Shown: positions 1 to 8,480 of the stretch, one piece after another
How the letters are laid out: the number at the start of each line of letters is the position of its first letter
Numbering within the stretch: position 1 is the first letter of the stretch
Assembly (NCBI RefSeq): GCF_001676875.1
Contig: NZ_JYKA01000021.1
Location: 1-64,000, forward strand
Length of the DNA stretch: 64,000 nt
Source of the DNA: Chromobacterium subtsugae
GTDB lineage: Bacteria > Pseudomonadota > Gammaproteobacteria > Burkholderiales > Chromobacteriaceae
Direction of reading: 5' to 3'
Notes under the pieces: generated by a model
Database searches by the model: none
Told to the model about the DNA's origin: nothing
The model's input: the letters and a program-made list of their open reading frames with translations, nothing else
Position numbers and translations under genes: made by a program

Positions 1-394
1 AAAAGCCCAAGCCGCCAAGGCCGACGCTTCCGCTCCGAAAGCCAAGAAGGCCAAGAAGCACGTAGCCAAGAAAGAAGCTTCCGCTCAGAAAGCCCAAGCC
101 GCCAAGGCCGACGCTTCCGCTCCGGTAGCCAAGAAGGCTCACAAGCACCACGCTAAAAAGCACGCTGCCAAGAAAGAAGCTTCCGCTGCTCAAAAAGCAC
201 AAGCTGCCAAGGCAGACGCTTCCGCTCCGGCTAAAAAAGCTGCCCACAAGCACGCTAAAAAGCACGTAGCCAAGAAAGAAGCTTCCGCTGCTCAGAAAGC
301 TCAAGCAGCCAAGAAAGAAGCTTCCGCTCCGGCCAAAAAAGCCGCTGCTAAAAAGCACGCTGGCAAGAAAGCCGCTGCTTCCGCCGCCAAGTAA
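1..394 (+). CDS. Histone H1-like Lys/Ala-rich repeat protein (5' end missing)
   Basis: Only the C-terminal part is present; the start lies before the window. The frame opens at base 2 and stops at TAA 392-394. The protein is almost entirely Lys, Ala, Ser, His and Glu, built from imperfect repeats of the type KKEASA-AQKAQAAKADASAPAKKA-HKHAKKH. Such proteins resemble the C-terminal tail of histone H1 and are thought to bind DNA or RNA non-specifically; that role is known for the family, not shown here. Codon use is richer in GCT and AAA than in neighbouring genes, as expected for low-complexity repeats. A terminator follows. Confidence 0.8.
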   Translation, partial: KAQAAKADASAPKAKKAKKHVAKKEASAQKAQAAKADASAPVAKKAHKHHAKKHAAKKEASAAQKAQAAKADASAPAKKAAHKHAKKHVAKKEASAAQKAQAAKKEASAPAKKAAAKKHAGKKAAASAAK

Positions 395-440
395 TTGACG
401 CGCGAACGCCGCGGCTTTTCAGTTGCGGCGCTGTATTGCA

Positions 441-464
441 CGGGGCGCTCTGCGCCCCGTTTTC
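441..464 (+). terminator. Rho-independent terminator after the H1-like gene
   Basis: An 8-bp stem (CGGGGCGC with GCGCCCCG) closes a 3-base loop and is followed by TTTT. It separates the H1-like gene from the protease gene. Confidence 0.75.
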
Positions 465-482
465 ATTGCCAGGTGCCATCCG

Positions 483-1319
483 ATGAAGCTGCCACGCCTT
501 GCCCTCTGCCTGTCCCTGCTATCCACGCTCGCCCATGCCGCTCCGCTCAGCAAGGAGCACCGCATCCTGTTTTTCGGCAAGGACGACCGCGTGCTCGAAC
601 ATCCCGACCACATGCCCTGGCAAACCGTGGGCCAGCTGGAAACCCGCTCCCGCACCATCTGCACTGGCACCCTGGTGGCGCCCGACGTGGTATTGACCGC
701 CGGCCACTGCTTCGTCGACGAAAAGGGACGCTTCGACCCCGCCGTCAGCTTCACCGTGGGCCTGTGGGGCAATGAATACCAGGCGCTCAGCCGCATCAAG
801 GAAGTGCAGGTGGACAAGGCCTTCCTGAAAGGATTGATCCACAAACGCGATGGCCTCTACATCCCGCCGCGCATCGCGCCGCGCGATTTCGCCTTCGTCC
901 GGCTCGCCACGCCGCTGGGCCACAGCCAGGGCACCGTGCCGGTATTCTCCGGCGACGCCCAGGCGCTGAAGACGCTGTTGGCCAAGCAAAACTGGACCAT
1001 CACCCAGGGCGGCTACCCGGTGGACGACCAGCGCCACCTGCGCGTGCACCACGGCTGCAAGGCCACCAAACTGCGCGACGACGGCCGCCTCACCCATCGC
1101 TGCGACACGCTGGAAGGCAATAGCGGCTCGCCCATCTTCGTCATCGACGCCAAGGGCCAGGCCACCATCGTCGCGGTGCAAAGCTCGGCGCCGCCGGCCT
1201 CCCGCCGCAAGCTGGAGGACAATATGAGCGTCTCCGCTCCGATGTTCCGCCAGGCGCTGCAGGCCTTCATCGCCAAATCGGCCAAGCCCGCCAAGCCGGC
1301 AAAATCGGCCCGCCCATGA
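483..1319 (+). CDS. Secreted trypsin-like serine protease
   Basis: Predicted 278-residue chymotrypsin-fold (S1 family) serine protease, exported to the periplasm or outside the cell. I chose ATG 483 because it gives a clean Sec signal peptide (MKLPRLALCLSLLSTLAHA, likely cleaved before APLSK); the longer frame from 423 does not. The catalytic triad is visible: His75 in TAGHC, Asp135 in RDFAFVRL and Ser214 in GNSGSP. The last ~15 residues form a Lys/Pro/Ala tail (AKPAKPAKSARP). Substrate unknown. It is a single-gene unit facing the convergent rph. Confidence 0.85.
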   Translation: MKLPRLALCLSLLSTLAHAAPLSKEHRILFFGKDDRVLEHPDHMPWQTVGQLETRSRTICTGTLVAPDVVLTAGHCFVDEKGRFDPAVSFTVGLWGNEYQALSRIKEVQVDKAFLKGLIHKRDGLYIPPRIAPRDFAFVRLATPLGHSQGTVPVFSGDAQALKTLLAKQNWTITQGGYPVDDQRHLRVHHGCKATKLRDDGRLTHRCDTLEGNSGSPIFVIDAKGQATIVAVQSSAPPASRRKLEDNMSVSAPMFRQALQAFIAKSAKPAKPAKSARP

Positions 1320-1341
1320 AAAAAGCCGCCCGATGGGCGGC
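1319..1341 (-). terminator. Terminator of the rph transcript
   Basis: A GCCGCCC/GGGCGGC stem with a 3-base loop (1325-1341) is followed on the minus strand by six T residues. It ends leftward transcription from rph and lies just past the convergent protease stop. Confidence 0.75.
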
Positions 1342-1367
1342 TTGTCGCATCTGCGGCGCGAACGCGC

Positions 1368-2084
1368 TCAGCCGGCCAGCGCCTGGCGCTGCAGCGCCAG
1401 CAATTCGCCTATGCCCTTGCGCGCCAGCGCCAGCATCGCCAGCATCTCCTCTTCGCTGAACGGCTCGCCTTCGGCGGTGCCCTGCACTTCGACGAAGCGG
1501 CCGCTGCCGGTCATCACCACGTTCATGTCCGTTTCGCAGGACGAATCTTCCGGATAATCGAGATCCAGCACCGGCTGTCCCTGATAGACGCCCACCGAGA
1601 TGGCCGCCACCTGGTCGCGCAGCGGGCTGGCGTCCAGCTTGCCTGCCCGGATCAGCCCCTGGATCGCGTCGGCCAGCGCCACGTAGGCGCCGGTGATGCT
1701 GGCGGTGCGGGTGCCGCCGTCGGCCTGGATCACGTCGCAGTCGATGACGATCTGGCGCTCGCCCAACCTGGCCAGATCGATCACCGCGCGCAGCGAGCGG
1801 CCGATCAGGCGCTGGATTTCCTGGGTGCGGCCGGATTGCTTGCCGGCGGCGGATTCGCGCCGCATGCGGCTGCCGGTGGAGCGCGGCAGCATGCCGTATT
1901 CCGCCGTCACCCAGCCCTGGCCCTTGCCCTTGAGGAAGGACGGCACCGTCTCCTCCACGCTGGCGGTGCAGATCACCTTGGTGTCGCCAAACTCCACCAG
2001 CACCGAGCCTTCGGCGTGCTTGGTGTAGCCTCGGGTCAGCCGCACGACGCGCATCGCGTCGGCACTACGTTGGGAAGGTCGCAT
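1368..2084 (-). CDS. rph: Ribonuclease PH
   Basis: Phosphate-dependent 3'-5' exoribonuclease that trims tRNA precursors; a 238-residue protein, the usual family length. It starts [12 protein letters not shown] and carries the conserved RNase PH blocks ([62 protein letters not shown]). It is the last gene of a minus-strand group downstream of a PP2C phosphatase and a Ser/Thr kinase and ends in its own terminator. Confidence 0.96.
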   Translation of the reverse strand: MRPSQRSADAMRVVRLTRGYTKHAEGSVLVEFGDTKVICTASVEETVPSFLKGKGQGWVTAEYGMLPRSTGSRMRRESAAGKQSGRTQEIQRLIGRSLRAVIDLARLGERQIVIDCDVIQADGGTRTASITGAYVALADAIQGLIRAGKLDASPLRDQVAAISVGVYQGQPVLDLDYPEDSSCETDMNVVMTGSGRFVEVQGTAEGEPFSEEEMLAMLALARKGIGELLALQRQALAG

Positions 2085-2148
2085 GATGGCCTTGTCAAAG
2101 AAAGTGGAAACGGCGGCGATTATACCAGCCTCCGCCGGGCGGCCGGGC

Positions 2149-3027
2149 TCAGCTGCCCTTGCCCACCTGGCTGGCCAGGATTTCCTGATGCATGGTTTCC
2201 AGATTGGACTCCAGAATCAGCCGCCCGCCCTTCTGCGGCGGCGTCTTCTCGGTATCCAGCACATCGTCGCGATCGCCAAGCTCCACCGAATCGTCCAGCA
2301 GCGTGACCGCCAGCGCGGACAGATTGTCGCCGCCGGCGCCGGCGCGCCGCTCCGCCACATTGATCAGCGCCGGCAACACCTGGTTGACGTGGCGGCCGGC
2401 GAACACCTTTTCCATCTCGCCGTCCTGCACCTGCGACCACAGGCCGTCGGTGCACAACACGATGGAACAGCCCGGCCCCACTTCCTGGCGCTCGCCGATG
2501 TCGATGTCCGGGTCGCTGGTCGCCCCCAGGCAGTTGTAGATCTTGTTGCGGTCCGGGTGGGTTTTGGCGCCCTCCTCGCTGAGCAGGCCTTGGTCGATCA
2601 GGCGCTGCACCTGCGAATGGTCGCGCGAGCGCAGCCGCATGCCCTGCCCGTCCAGCAAGTAGAGCCTGGAGTCGCCGACATGGCACCAATACAGCTGGCC
2701 CTGCTGGATGATGGCCACCACCACGGTGGTGCTGGGCACGTCGGGCAGCCGGTGGTCGGCGGCGTATTCCAGGATCACCTGATGCACCGAACTGATGGCG
2801 TTGACCAGGAAGCGGTTGGGATGGCTGAGCGTCGGCGCGGCCTGCTGGTAGAACAGCTCGCTGAGCAGGTCCACCGTGATCTGCGCGGCCACTTCGCCGC
2901 GCATATGCCCGCCCATGCCGTCCGCCACCACCAGCATCACCGTATCGCGCGAATGCGCCAGCGCCAGCCTGTCCTGGTTGTAGCTGCGCCCTCCTATCCT
3001 GCTCTCCTGGAAAATCGACAGTTTCAT
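2149..3027 (-). CDS. PP2C-family Ser/Thr protein phosphatase
   Basis: Predicted 292-residue cytosolic metal-dependent phosphatase. PP2C motifs are present: NQDR near residue 18, VADGMGGH near 35, [11 protein letters not shown] mid-protein, and TDGLW in the C-terminal part; the Asp residues would bind two Mn/Mg ions. ATG 3027 is chosen because it overlaps the kinase stop as ATGA; the longer upstream frame lies inside the kinase gene. The overlap implies translational coupling, so it probably reverses phosphorylation by the partner kinase. Substrates unknown. Confidence 0.9.
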   Translation of the reverse strand: MKLSIFQESRIGGRSYNQDRLALAHSRDTVMLVVADGMGGHMRGEVAAQITVDLLSELFYQQAAPTLSHPNRFLVNAISSVHQVILEYAADHRLPDVPSTTVVVAIIQQGQLYWCHVGDSRLYLLDGQGMRLRSRDHSQVQRLIDQGLLSEEGAKTHPDRNKIYNCLGATSDPDIDIGERQEVGPGCSIVLCTDGLWSQVQDGEMEKVFAGRHVNQVLPALINVAERRAGAGGDNLSALAVTLLDDSVELGDRDDVLDTEKTPPQKGGRLILESNLETMHQEILASQVGKGS

Positions 3028-3995
3028 TCGGTCCCCTCTCGATGGCGCCCGCCGGTCAGGCCGCGGATCCAGCCGACCAGCTTGTTGCCGTCGCCGGGCG
3101 GCGGCTCCGGCTGGCTGTATTCCGTCTCCTGCAGCCGCTTTTGCACCTCCATCACCGTGGCCGGCCGCAGATCCGGCGCCAGCGCCAGGCAGCGGTCGCA
3201 CAATTCGGTCAGCTCGCGCGAATACAAGTGCCGGAACGCCTTGCCGGCCGGCTCCAGCCCATCCCGCTCCAGCCTCTCCCTGGCATTCGGCGGCGTGGCG
3301 CCGCCCATGCAAACGTACAGACAGGCGCCGATCGCGTAGATATCGGTCCACGGCCCCAGCGGCTGGTCTTTCTCATACTGCTCCGGGGCGGCGAAACCCG
3401 GCGTGTACATCGCGGCGAAATGCTTGTCGCGGCGCGACAGCGTCTGCCGCGCCGCGCCGAAGTCCAGCAGCAGCGGCACGCCGTTGCGCCGCAAATAGAT
3501 ATTGGCCGGCTTGATGTCCAGATGCAGCAGGCGCTGGCTATGCACCTCGCGCAGGCCGGACAGCAGCGCGGTGAACCACTTGCGGATCAGCCTTTCCTCC
3601 ATCCGCCCCCCCGCCAGCTCCAGCTCGCGCCCCAACGAGCGGCCGTCGGCGTACTCCATCACCATGTACACCGTCTGGTTGGCGCGGAAAAAATTGCTCA
3701 CCCGCACCACGGTCGGATGCGCGATGCCCGACAACACCCGCCCTTCCTCGAAGAAACACTTCAAGCCCAGGTTGAAGGCGTCCCGGTCCATTTCGTGCGG
3801 CACCGTCACCTCGCCCTCGCGGTTGCGGTCGGCCAGGTTGCGCGGCAGATATTCCTTGATGGCGAACTTGTGGTCGTCATCATCCAAAGCCAGATAGACC
3901 ACGCTGAAGCCGCCAACCGAAAGTTGGCGCACTATGGTGTACTCAGCGAGGCGGTAGCCTGCCGGCAGCGCGGTTTGCTTGCTGGATTGAGTCAT
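3024..3995 (-). CDS. Hanks-type Ser/Thr protein kinase
   Basis: A 323-residue bacterial Ser/Thr kinase with a complete catalytic set: glycine-rich loop VGGFSVVY near residue 28, Lys47 in AIKEYLP, HLDIKPAN with Asp160, DFG with Asp178, and an APEQYE activation-segment end. No transmembrane segment or extracellular sensor domain is visible, so it is a soluble kinase. It is coupled to the PP2C phosphatase by a 4-bp overlap and diverges from yicC, with about 100 bp between them. Targets unknown. Confidence 0.92.
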   Translation of the reverse strand: MTQSSKQTALPAGYRLAEYTIVRQLSVGGFSVVYLALDDDDHKFAIKEYLPRNLADRNREGEVTVPHEMDRDAFNLGLKCFFEEGRVLSGIAHPTVVRVSNFFRANQTVYMVMEYADGRSLGRELELAGGRMEERLIRKWFTALLSGLREVHSQRLLHLDIKPANIYLRRNGVPLLLDFGAARQTLSRRDKHFAAMYTPGFAAPEQYEKDQPLGPWTDIYAIGACLYVCMGGATPPNARERLERDGLEPAGKAFRHLYSRELTELCDRCLALAPDLRPATVMEVQKRLQETEYSQPEPPPGDGNKLVGWIRGLTGGRHREGTE

Positions 3996-4093
3996 CGGAT
4001 GGCAGTTGTTATAGTGTCCACTGGCCCTGAATTGAGCTTAGCAAAGCAATTCGGGCCCGGCATTTGGAAATTGGACAGATACAGGAGCCCCGC

Positions 4094-4960
4094 ATGATTC
4101 TGAGCATGACCGGCTTTGCCGCCGCTACCCGGGAATTCCCTGGCGGCATGTTGAGCCTCGAAGTTCGCGCCGTCAATCACCGTTACCTGGACGTGCAGAT
4201 GCGCCTGCCGGAAGAGCTGCGCATCATCGAACCGCAACTGCGCGAGCAGATCGCCGCCCGCGTCACCCGCGGCAAACTGGAGTGCCGCGTCGGCCTCAAC
4301 CAGGTGGACAGCGCCGCCCCCACGCTGGAACTGAACCAGGCCTTCCTGAGCCGCCTGCTCGAGGTCTCCCGCGAAGTGCAGCAGCAAAGCGGCGAGAACA
4401 AAGGCTTGTCCGTCGGCGAACTGATGCGCTGGCCCGGCGTATTGAAAAGCAACGAACTGGCGCCCGAAGTGCTGCAACAGCTGTGCCTGGCGGCGCTGCA
4501 AACCGCGCTGGCCGACTTCAACGCCTCGCGCGGCCGCGAAGGCGAAAAACTGAAGGCGGTGCTGATCGAGCGCATCGAGTCGATGGAGGCCATCGTCGCC
4601 GCCATCAAACCGAAGCTGCCGCAAATCCTGGACAACTACATGGCCAAGCTGTCCGGCCGTCTGCAGGAAGCCCTGGGCAGCGTCGACGAAGACCGGCTGA
4701 AGCAGGAGTTCGCGCTGTTCGCGCAGAAGATAGACGTGGACGAGGAGCTGTCGCGCCTCACCACCCACCTGTCCGAAGTGCGCCGCATCCTGAAATCCGG
4801 CGGCCAATCCGGCAAGCGCCTGGACTTTTTGATGCAGGAACTGAACCGCGAAGCCAACACCCTGGGCTCCAAATCGGTCTCCACCGACACCACCCAGGCC
4901 TCGGTGGAACTGAAGGTGCTGATCGAGCAAATGCGCGAGCAGATTCAAAACATCGAGTAA
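4094..4960 (+). CDS. yicC: YicC family endoribonuclease
   Basis: A 288-residue YicC/YloC protein; characterised members are endoribonucleases acting in RNA decay. ATG 4094 gives the typical N-terminus MILSMTGFA and has CAGGAG 7 bases upstream. The conserved C-terminus is visible (KRLDFLMQELNREANTLGSKS then a VELKVLIEQMREQIQN tail). It diverges from the kinase/phosphatase/rph group. Its last bases and terminator are duplicated about 0.9 kb downstream. Confidence 0.95.
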   Translation: MILSMTGFAAATREFPGGMLSLEVRAVNHRYLDVQMRLPEELRIIEPQLREQIAARVTRGKLECRVGLNQVDSAAPTLELNQAFLSRLLEVSREVQQQSGENKGLSVGELMRWPGVLKSNELAPEVLQQLCLAALQTALADFNASRGREGEKLKAVLIERIESMEAIVAAIKPKLPQILDNYMAKLSGRLQEALGSVDEDRLKQEFALFAQKIDVDEELSRLTTHLSEVRRILKSGGQSGKRLDFLMQELNREANTLGSKSVSTDTTQASVELKVLIEQMREQIQNIE

Positions 4961-5020
4961 GCTTTCACGACGCGTCACGGCGTGTCATTGAAACAACAAA
5001 AGCCCCGCCAGCCGGGGCTT
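4940..5020 (+). repeat. Direct repeat, copy 1 (yicC 3' end plus terminator)
   Basis: Copy 1 runs from CAGATTCAAAA inside the last yicC codons through GCTTTCACGACGCGTCAC to the terminator stem. Copy 2 at about 5831-5902 matches in the same order with scattered substitutions and lacks about 10 bases covering the yicC stop region. The two copies bracket a segment with phage-like coding remnants. Confidence 0.7.
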
Positions 5021-5030
5021 TATTCATTTC
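4997..5030 (+). terminator. yicC terminator
   Basis: An AGCCCCG/CGGGGCT stem at 5001-5019 is followed by a T-rich tract. A diverged second copy of this hairpin and its upstream flank lies at 5840-5904. Confidence 0.8.
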
Positions 5031-5035
5031 AAACC

Positions 5036-5311
5036 GTGTCATGGAGTGCCAACAAAACGCAGGCTCGCCGTGCATCCGATGAGGTCCACACAGCACTTTC
5101 GCGGAGTCGTTTGACAGCCAACGTCAGCGCGACGGCAAAGAAAGCCAGGATCTCCCGCCGCCACATGTACCGGCTGCGCAAAGATAACGAGGACTTGGCC
5201 GCCGCTTGGCAGGAGGCCATCGCCCTCGGCACCGCAGCGCTCGAGGATAAGGCGGCCCGCCGCGGCGCGCCAAGCGATAAAGTAAGGCCACCCGGCCGTG
5301 TTACCGCTTAG
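5036..5311 (+). pseudogene. Phage-type helix-turn-helix fragment (terminase small-subunit-like)
   Basis: An open frame ending at TAG 5309-5311, with an in-frame GTG at 5036 as the only plausible start. The middle (TANVSATAKKARISRRHMYRLRK followed by an acidic LAAAWQEAIALG helix) resembles the N-terminal helix-turn-helix of small phage proteins of the terminase small-subunit type. The C-terminus is cut short and there is no good ribosome binding site, so I read it as a remnant. No other phage genes are adjacent. It lies between the duplicated yicC ends. Confidence 0.45.
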
Positions 5312-5502
5312 TCCGCCGCGCGCGGGCTTTTTTGCGCCCCGGGCGGCTCGACACGAGGTAATGGCTCCGTGGCGAAAACAAACCCCATGAAGGACGCTGT
5401 CAAGCTGCCTGCCAATGGCAGGCCGGCTTTATTCCGGCCATCCCGCTTGACCCGGCTAACATTCAATTTCAACCACCAAGACTCTTCAAAGGGGTATCCA
5501 GC

Positions 5503-5721
5503 ATGGTCATTATCTATGTGCTCAAAGAGCACTATGCGAAAGTTAAAAAAGCCTACATCCCGTGGTTGAAGACAATCACTGACGCATCCATCACATCGCT
5601 CGCCGTTGAGGCCGTAGGACCGACCGTTGTTGGAAATACGGTCGTTGATTGTACGTTTGGAGTACCAGAAGAGTTCCTGGCAGAGCTCGACAGGCTGAAC
5701 ATTCCCTATCGCCGTGCATGA
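5503..5721 (+). CDS. Small hypothetical protein (72 aa)
   Basis: A 72-residue unrecognised protein (MVIIYVLKEHYAKVKKAY...) with a convincing ribosome binding site, AAAGGGG, 8 bases before ATG 5503. Composition is mixed and soluble-looking, with no signal peptide or membrane segment. The local sequence is less GC-rich than the surroundings, consistent with acquired DNA. It lies inside the segment bounded by the duplicated yicC ends. No function can be assigned. Confidence 0.5.
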   Translation: MVIIYVLKEHYAKVKKAYIPWLKTITDASITSLAVEAVGPTVVGNTVVDCTFGVPEEFLAELDRLNIPYRRA

Positions 5722-5830
5722 TAGAAGCCTGGAGCATTCCGTTTTATCGTGTACCCATGGGTGTACTCATAAGAAAAACGCGAATGGCTTGATCCTTTAC
5801 AGGCAAGGCTTTGAGCCATCTACTCAATAA

Positions 5831-5904
5831 TCAGATTCAAAAGCTTTCACAACGCGTCACTGCGCATCAGCAAAACCACAGAAGCCCCTCCAGCCGGGGC
5901 TTTT
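5831..5904 (+). repeat. Direct repeat, copy 2 of the yicC 3' end and terminator
   Basis: Diverged copy of 4940-5020: CAGATTCAAAA then GCTTTCACAACGCGTCAC, then an AGCCCC...GGGGCT hairpin (5883-5901) with TTTT. It is the distal boundary of a roughly 0.9-kb inserted or duplicated segment. It may still act as a terminator for the 72-residue gene. The following bases to about 6035 hold nothing I can recognise. Confidence 0.65.
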
Positions 5905-6039
5905 CTGTATCCCCTGGCCTTTTCCTGCGCCTGCGTCCTCAGCAGCCACCGCCACACCGCGGCCCCCTCCGCCTGAAATACCATTTAATGACATCAAATT
6001 ATTTAAATAACTCTTAACAATGGCGGCAAGGTTTGTGAC

Positions 6040-6066
6040 TCAAGCCAGGCTGGCCGGCGACGATAA
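6040..6066 (+). promoter_or_regulatory. Possible sigma-28 (FliA) promoter
   Basis: TCAAGCCA, an 11-base spacer and GACGATAA. Compared with a FliA consensus (TCAAG/TAAAGTTT, 11 bases, GCCGATAA) the -10 element has one mismatch and the spacing is exact; the -35 matches only in its first half. It would give a leader of about 115 bases before the gene at 6191. Confidence 0.4.
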
Positions 6067-6190
6067 CGGGTTTATGCCGTGATGCATCCGCACCGCAAGC
6101 CACGCTCGATCACAGTGGCAAGCCGGGCAAAGACGACGTTGGACAGCAATGACACCGGCCCCCGCCGGTTTGAATGGAAAAGGAAACATC

Positions 6191-6607
6191 ATGAGCGTAA
6201 GCAGCATCGGTGGCGGCGCATCCAACTGGCCCGTCCAGAACAGCGGTTCCGCCACTTGGCAGCAGAACCAGCAAAACTTCCAGCAGCTGGCTTCCGCGCT
6301 GCAGTCCGGCAACCTCGGCCAGGCGCAATCGGCCTACTCCAGCCTGACCGCCAACCTGCCGAATGGCGGCAACGGCTCCGGCTCGCAGAGCAACAGCCCG
6401 TTCGCCCAGCTTGGCCAGGCGCTGCAAAGCGGCAATCTGCAAAGCGCGCAGCAAGCCTTCCAGACGCTGCAAAGCCACCACTCCGGCCACCACCATCGCC
6501 ATGGCGGCGGCGGCGGCGAATCGAGCGGCGCCGACGCTTCGACCTCCACCAGCGCTTCCAGCAATAGCGGCGGCACTGTCGGCTCGCTGCTCGACACCAC
6601 TGCTTGA
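6191..6607 (+). CDS. Orphan repeat protein with SGNL-type helical repeats
   Basis: Predicted 138-residue protein of unknown function. ATG 6191 follows AAAAGGAAAC. It holds two similar units (LASALQSGNLGQAQSAYSSL near residue 30 and LGQALQSGNLQSAQQAFQTL near 77), which look like paired amphipathic helices. A His/Gly-rich stretch (HHSGHHHRHGGGGG) and a Ser/Thr-rich tail follow. Low Cys and absence of a signal peptide suggest a soluble or non-Sec-secreted protein. A sigma-28-like promoter upstream hints at the flagellar regulon; that is inference. Confidence 0.65.
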   Translation: MSVSSIGGGASNWPVQNSGSATWQQNQQNFQQLASALQSGNLGQAQSAYSSLTANLPNGGNGSGSQSNSPFAQLGQALQSGNLQSAQQAFQTLQSHHSGHHHRHGGGGGESSGADASTSTSASSNSGGTVGSLLDTTA

Positions 6608-6617
6608 TACCGCCAGC

Positions 6618-6645
6618 AAAACGCCCGCCCCACGCGGGCGTTTTG
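6618..6645 (+). terminator. Terminator after the SGNL-repeat protein
   Basis: An ACGCCCGC/GCGGGCGT stem (6621-6641) is flanked by AAA and TTTT, so it could work on both strands. Confidence 0.8.
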
Positions 6646-6748
6646 CTTTGCCAAGCCGGCGGCGATGGCCAGCCTATCGGTGTCCTGCTGCAGCACTGAG
6701 ATATATCCATCCGCTTTCGCCGCCTCTAGAACATTCCGGCCTGCCCGC

Positions 6749-6784
6749 AAAACAAAACCGCCCTTCCAATAGGAAAGGCGGTCT
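6749..6784 (-). terminator. Terminator of the first B12/radical SAM gene
   Basis: On the minus strand, ACCGCCTTTCC pairs with GGAAGGGCGGT around a short loop (6757-6782) and is followed by TTGTTTTG. It lies about 30 bp past the stop at 6816. Confidence 0.7.
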
Positions 6785-6815
6785 TGCTTTGGGCGCGGAG
6801 ATGCGCCGCGGCAGC

Positions 6816-8480
6816 TCAACAGGAAGCGACTTCCAGGCCATGCTCCTGGAAGTAGCGGGTCCAGAACGGGCTGGCCTGGATCATTTCATCCAGCCGCCGC
6901 GCTAGCGCCTCGCTTTCGTCAAACTTGCCCATCAGGTTTTTGCACTCGATCACCTTGTACATCGCCAAAGCATGGTCATTGCGCAGCAGCAAGACATTGC
7001 TGAAGGTTTCCAGCGCCCGCTCGTAATTGCCGTACTTCAAATCGGAGTTGCGCAGGAAGTTCATCTCCAGATTGATATCGTAGGCGACGGCCTCTATCTG
7101 CGCCGGCGTGAAGTCCTTGGTTTCGACGACGCATTTCTTGTAGCCTGCCATCCGGATATCGCCCTTGATCTGGCCATTCTTCACCGCATTGATATACATC
7201 TCGCTGCCGGCCAACGGCGTGGCGACATTGATTCGATACCAATTCGCATCCAAAGAGCGCAAAAACTCCCTGGTATCGTCGATATCGCGCAGCGTTTCGC
7301 CCGGCATGCCGATAATGATGTTGCAGTCGGTATAAATGCCCAAATCCCGGCAATCCTCGACCACCCGATTGGTAATCGACAGCTTCAGCGGTTTTTTCAT
7401 TACCTCTTTCAACACCCGCGCGCTGCCAGACTCGACCGCCAGCGTCAATTGACGCACGCCGGTTCGGTACAGCTCCTCCAGCATCGGCCGATCCAAAGCG
7501 TACAAGGCCAAGGCATTGGGGAAAAAGCAAACCAGGTTCAGCTTTTGCGCGATCTTCAGCACGCTTTTCGCCCAGTCCTTGTCCCACAGGAACATATCGT
7601 CCTCTATCACCAAGGTATTGGGCGAATACCGTTCGCATAAATCGAAAAGTTCGCGCTCGATTCTCTCGATGGAAAAGCTGCGCATCTTGCGACCATGCAC
7701 GGTATGCGCGGCGCAGAAGGTGCAATGGAATGGGCAGCCGCGGCTACCCATATAGGTTATATAGTTTGTTCTATCCCCAATCGAGGTATAGGCTTTGATG
7801 GTAGGGTTAAGATGATACGCCTCCAGATCGATGCAATCGTAATCAAGATCGGGAATTTCATCGAGATTGGAGATGAAGTTATGCTGGTAGAGGGCGCCGG
7901 CCTTCACGCTCTCCCGAGTCACCCACTGGGCGGAGGCATTGCAGTAATCCTGCTTGTTTTCCGCCGCCATCAGCTCCGACAGGGGCAACTCCCCTTCTCC
8001 GAAACAAAGCGCGTCAAAAGCCTCTGGACTATCCGCAAACACTTCGCGATACATGGTTGTGGGGAGGTTGCCACCGCAAATCCGGAATGCCTGAGGGAAA
8101 ATCTGCTTCGAAATATCCGCCAAGCTCAAAAGATTTTCATACCCGGTGATGAACAAGGAGGAAAAACCTATCAGATCCGGCTCAAAACCAGACTTCTTCA
8201 CAGAGGACAGCACTCTTTCAAACCAGTCATGAAAGGAAGTGGCGTCAGGATCATCCCAAGTCTGGTGTATTTCCGTGTTGAAATCGATTACCTTGACTTC
8301 AGCATCGCATTTTTCCTTCAGCCATGCGCTGATGGTCAACACGCCAAGCGGGACGTCGGTAATCAGCACGCCATATCTCTTGCCGTTCGCGTGAGTCCAA
8401 TACTTGCTATTGGCGGATGGATTGACAAAAGCCTCAAAGGTAATGTTAGGCGGGATAATCAATAAACACTTGGAAGACAT
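6816..8480 (-). CDS. B12-binding radical SAM protein with C-terminal helical repeat
   Basis: Predicted 554-residue enzyme. ATG 8480 (MSSKCLLIIPPNITFEAF) matches the family N-terminus; the longer frame is spurious. Residues ~1-190 form a cobalamin-binding-type domain ending in FGEGELPL. The radical SAM core follows with the 4Fe-4S motif CPFHCTFC (CxxxCxxC) in SRGCPFHCTFCAAH. A TPR-like C-terminal tail (YGNYERALETFSNVLLLRNDHALAMYK) is unusual. It is paralogous to the protein at 21251-23005 inside the glycan island. Class B members methylate or rearrange unactivated carbons; the substrate here is unknown. Confidence 0.85.
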   Translation of the reverse strand: MSSKCLLIIPPNITFEAFVNPSANSKYWTHANGKRYGVLITDVPLGVLTISAWLKEKCDAEVKVIDFNTEIHQTWDDPDATSFHDWFERVLSSVKKSGFEPDLIGFSSLFITGYENLLSLADISKQIFPQAFRICGGNLPTTMYREVFADSPEAFDALCFGEGELPLSELMAAENKQDYCNASAQWVTRESVKAGALYQHNFISNLDEIPDLDYDCIDLEAYHLNPTIKAYTSIGDRTNYITYMGSRGCPFHCTFCAAHTVHGRKMRSFSIERIERELFDLCERYSPNTLVIEDDMFLWDKDWAKSVLKIAQKLNLVCFFPNALALYALDRPMLEELYRTGVRQLTLAVESGSARVLKEVMKKPLKLSITNRVVEDCRDLGIYTDCNIIIGMPGETLRDIDDTREFLRSLDANWYRINVATPLAGSEMYINAVKNGQIKGDIRMAGYKKCVVETKDFTPAQIEAVAYDINLEMNFLRNSDLKYGNYERALETFSNVLLLRNDHALAMYKVIECKNLMGKFDESEALARRLDEMIQASPFWTRYFQEHGLEVASC

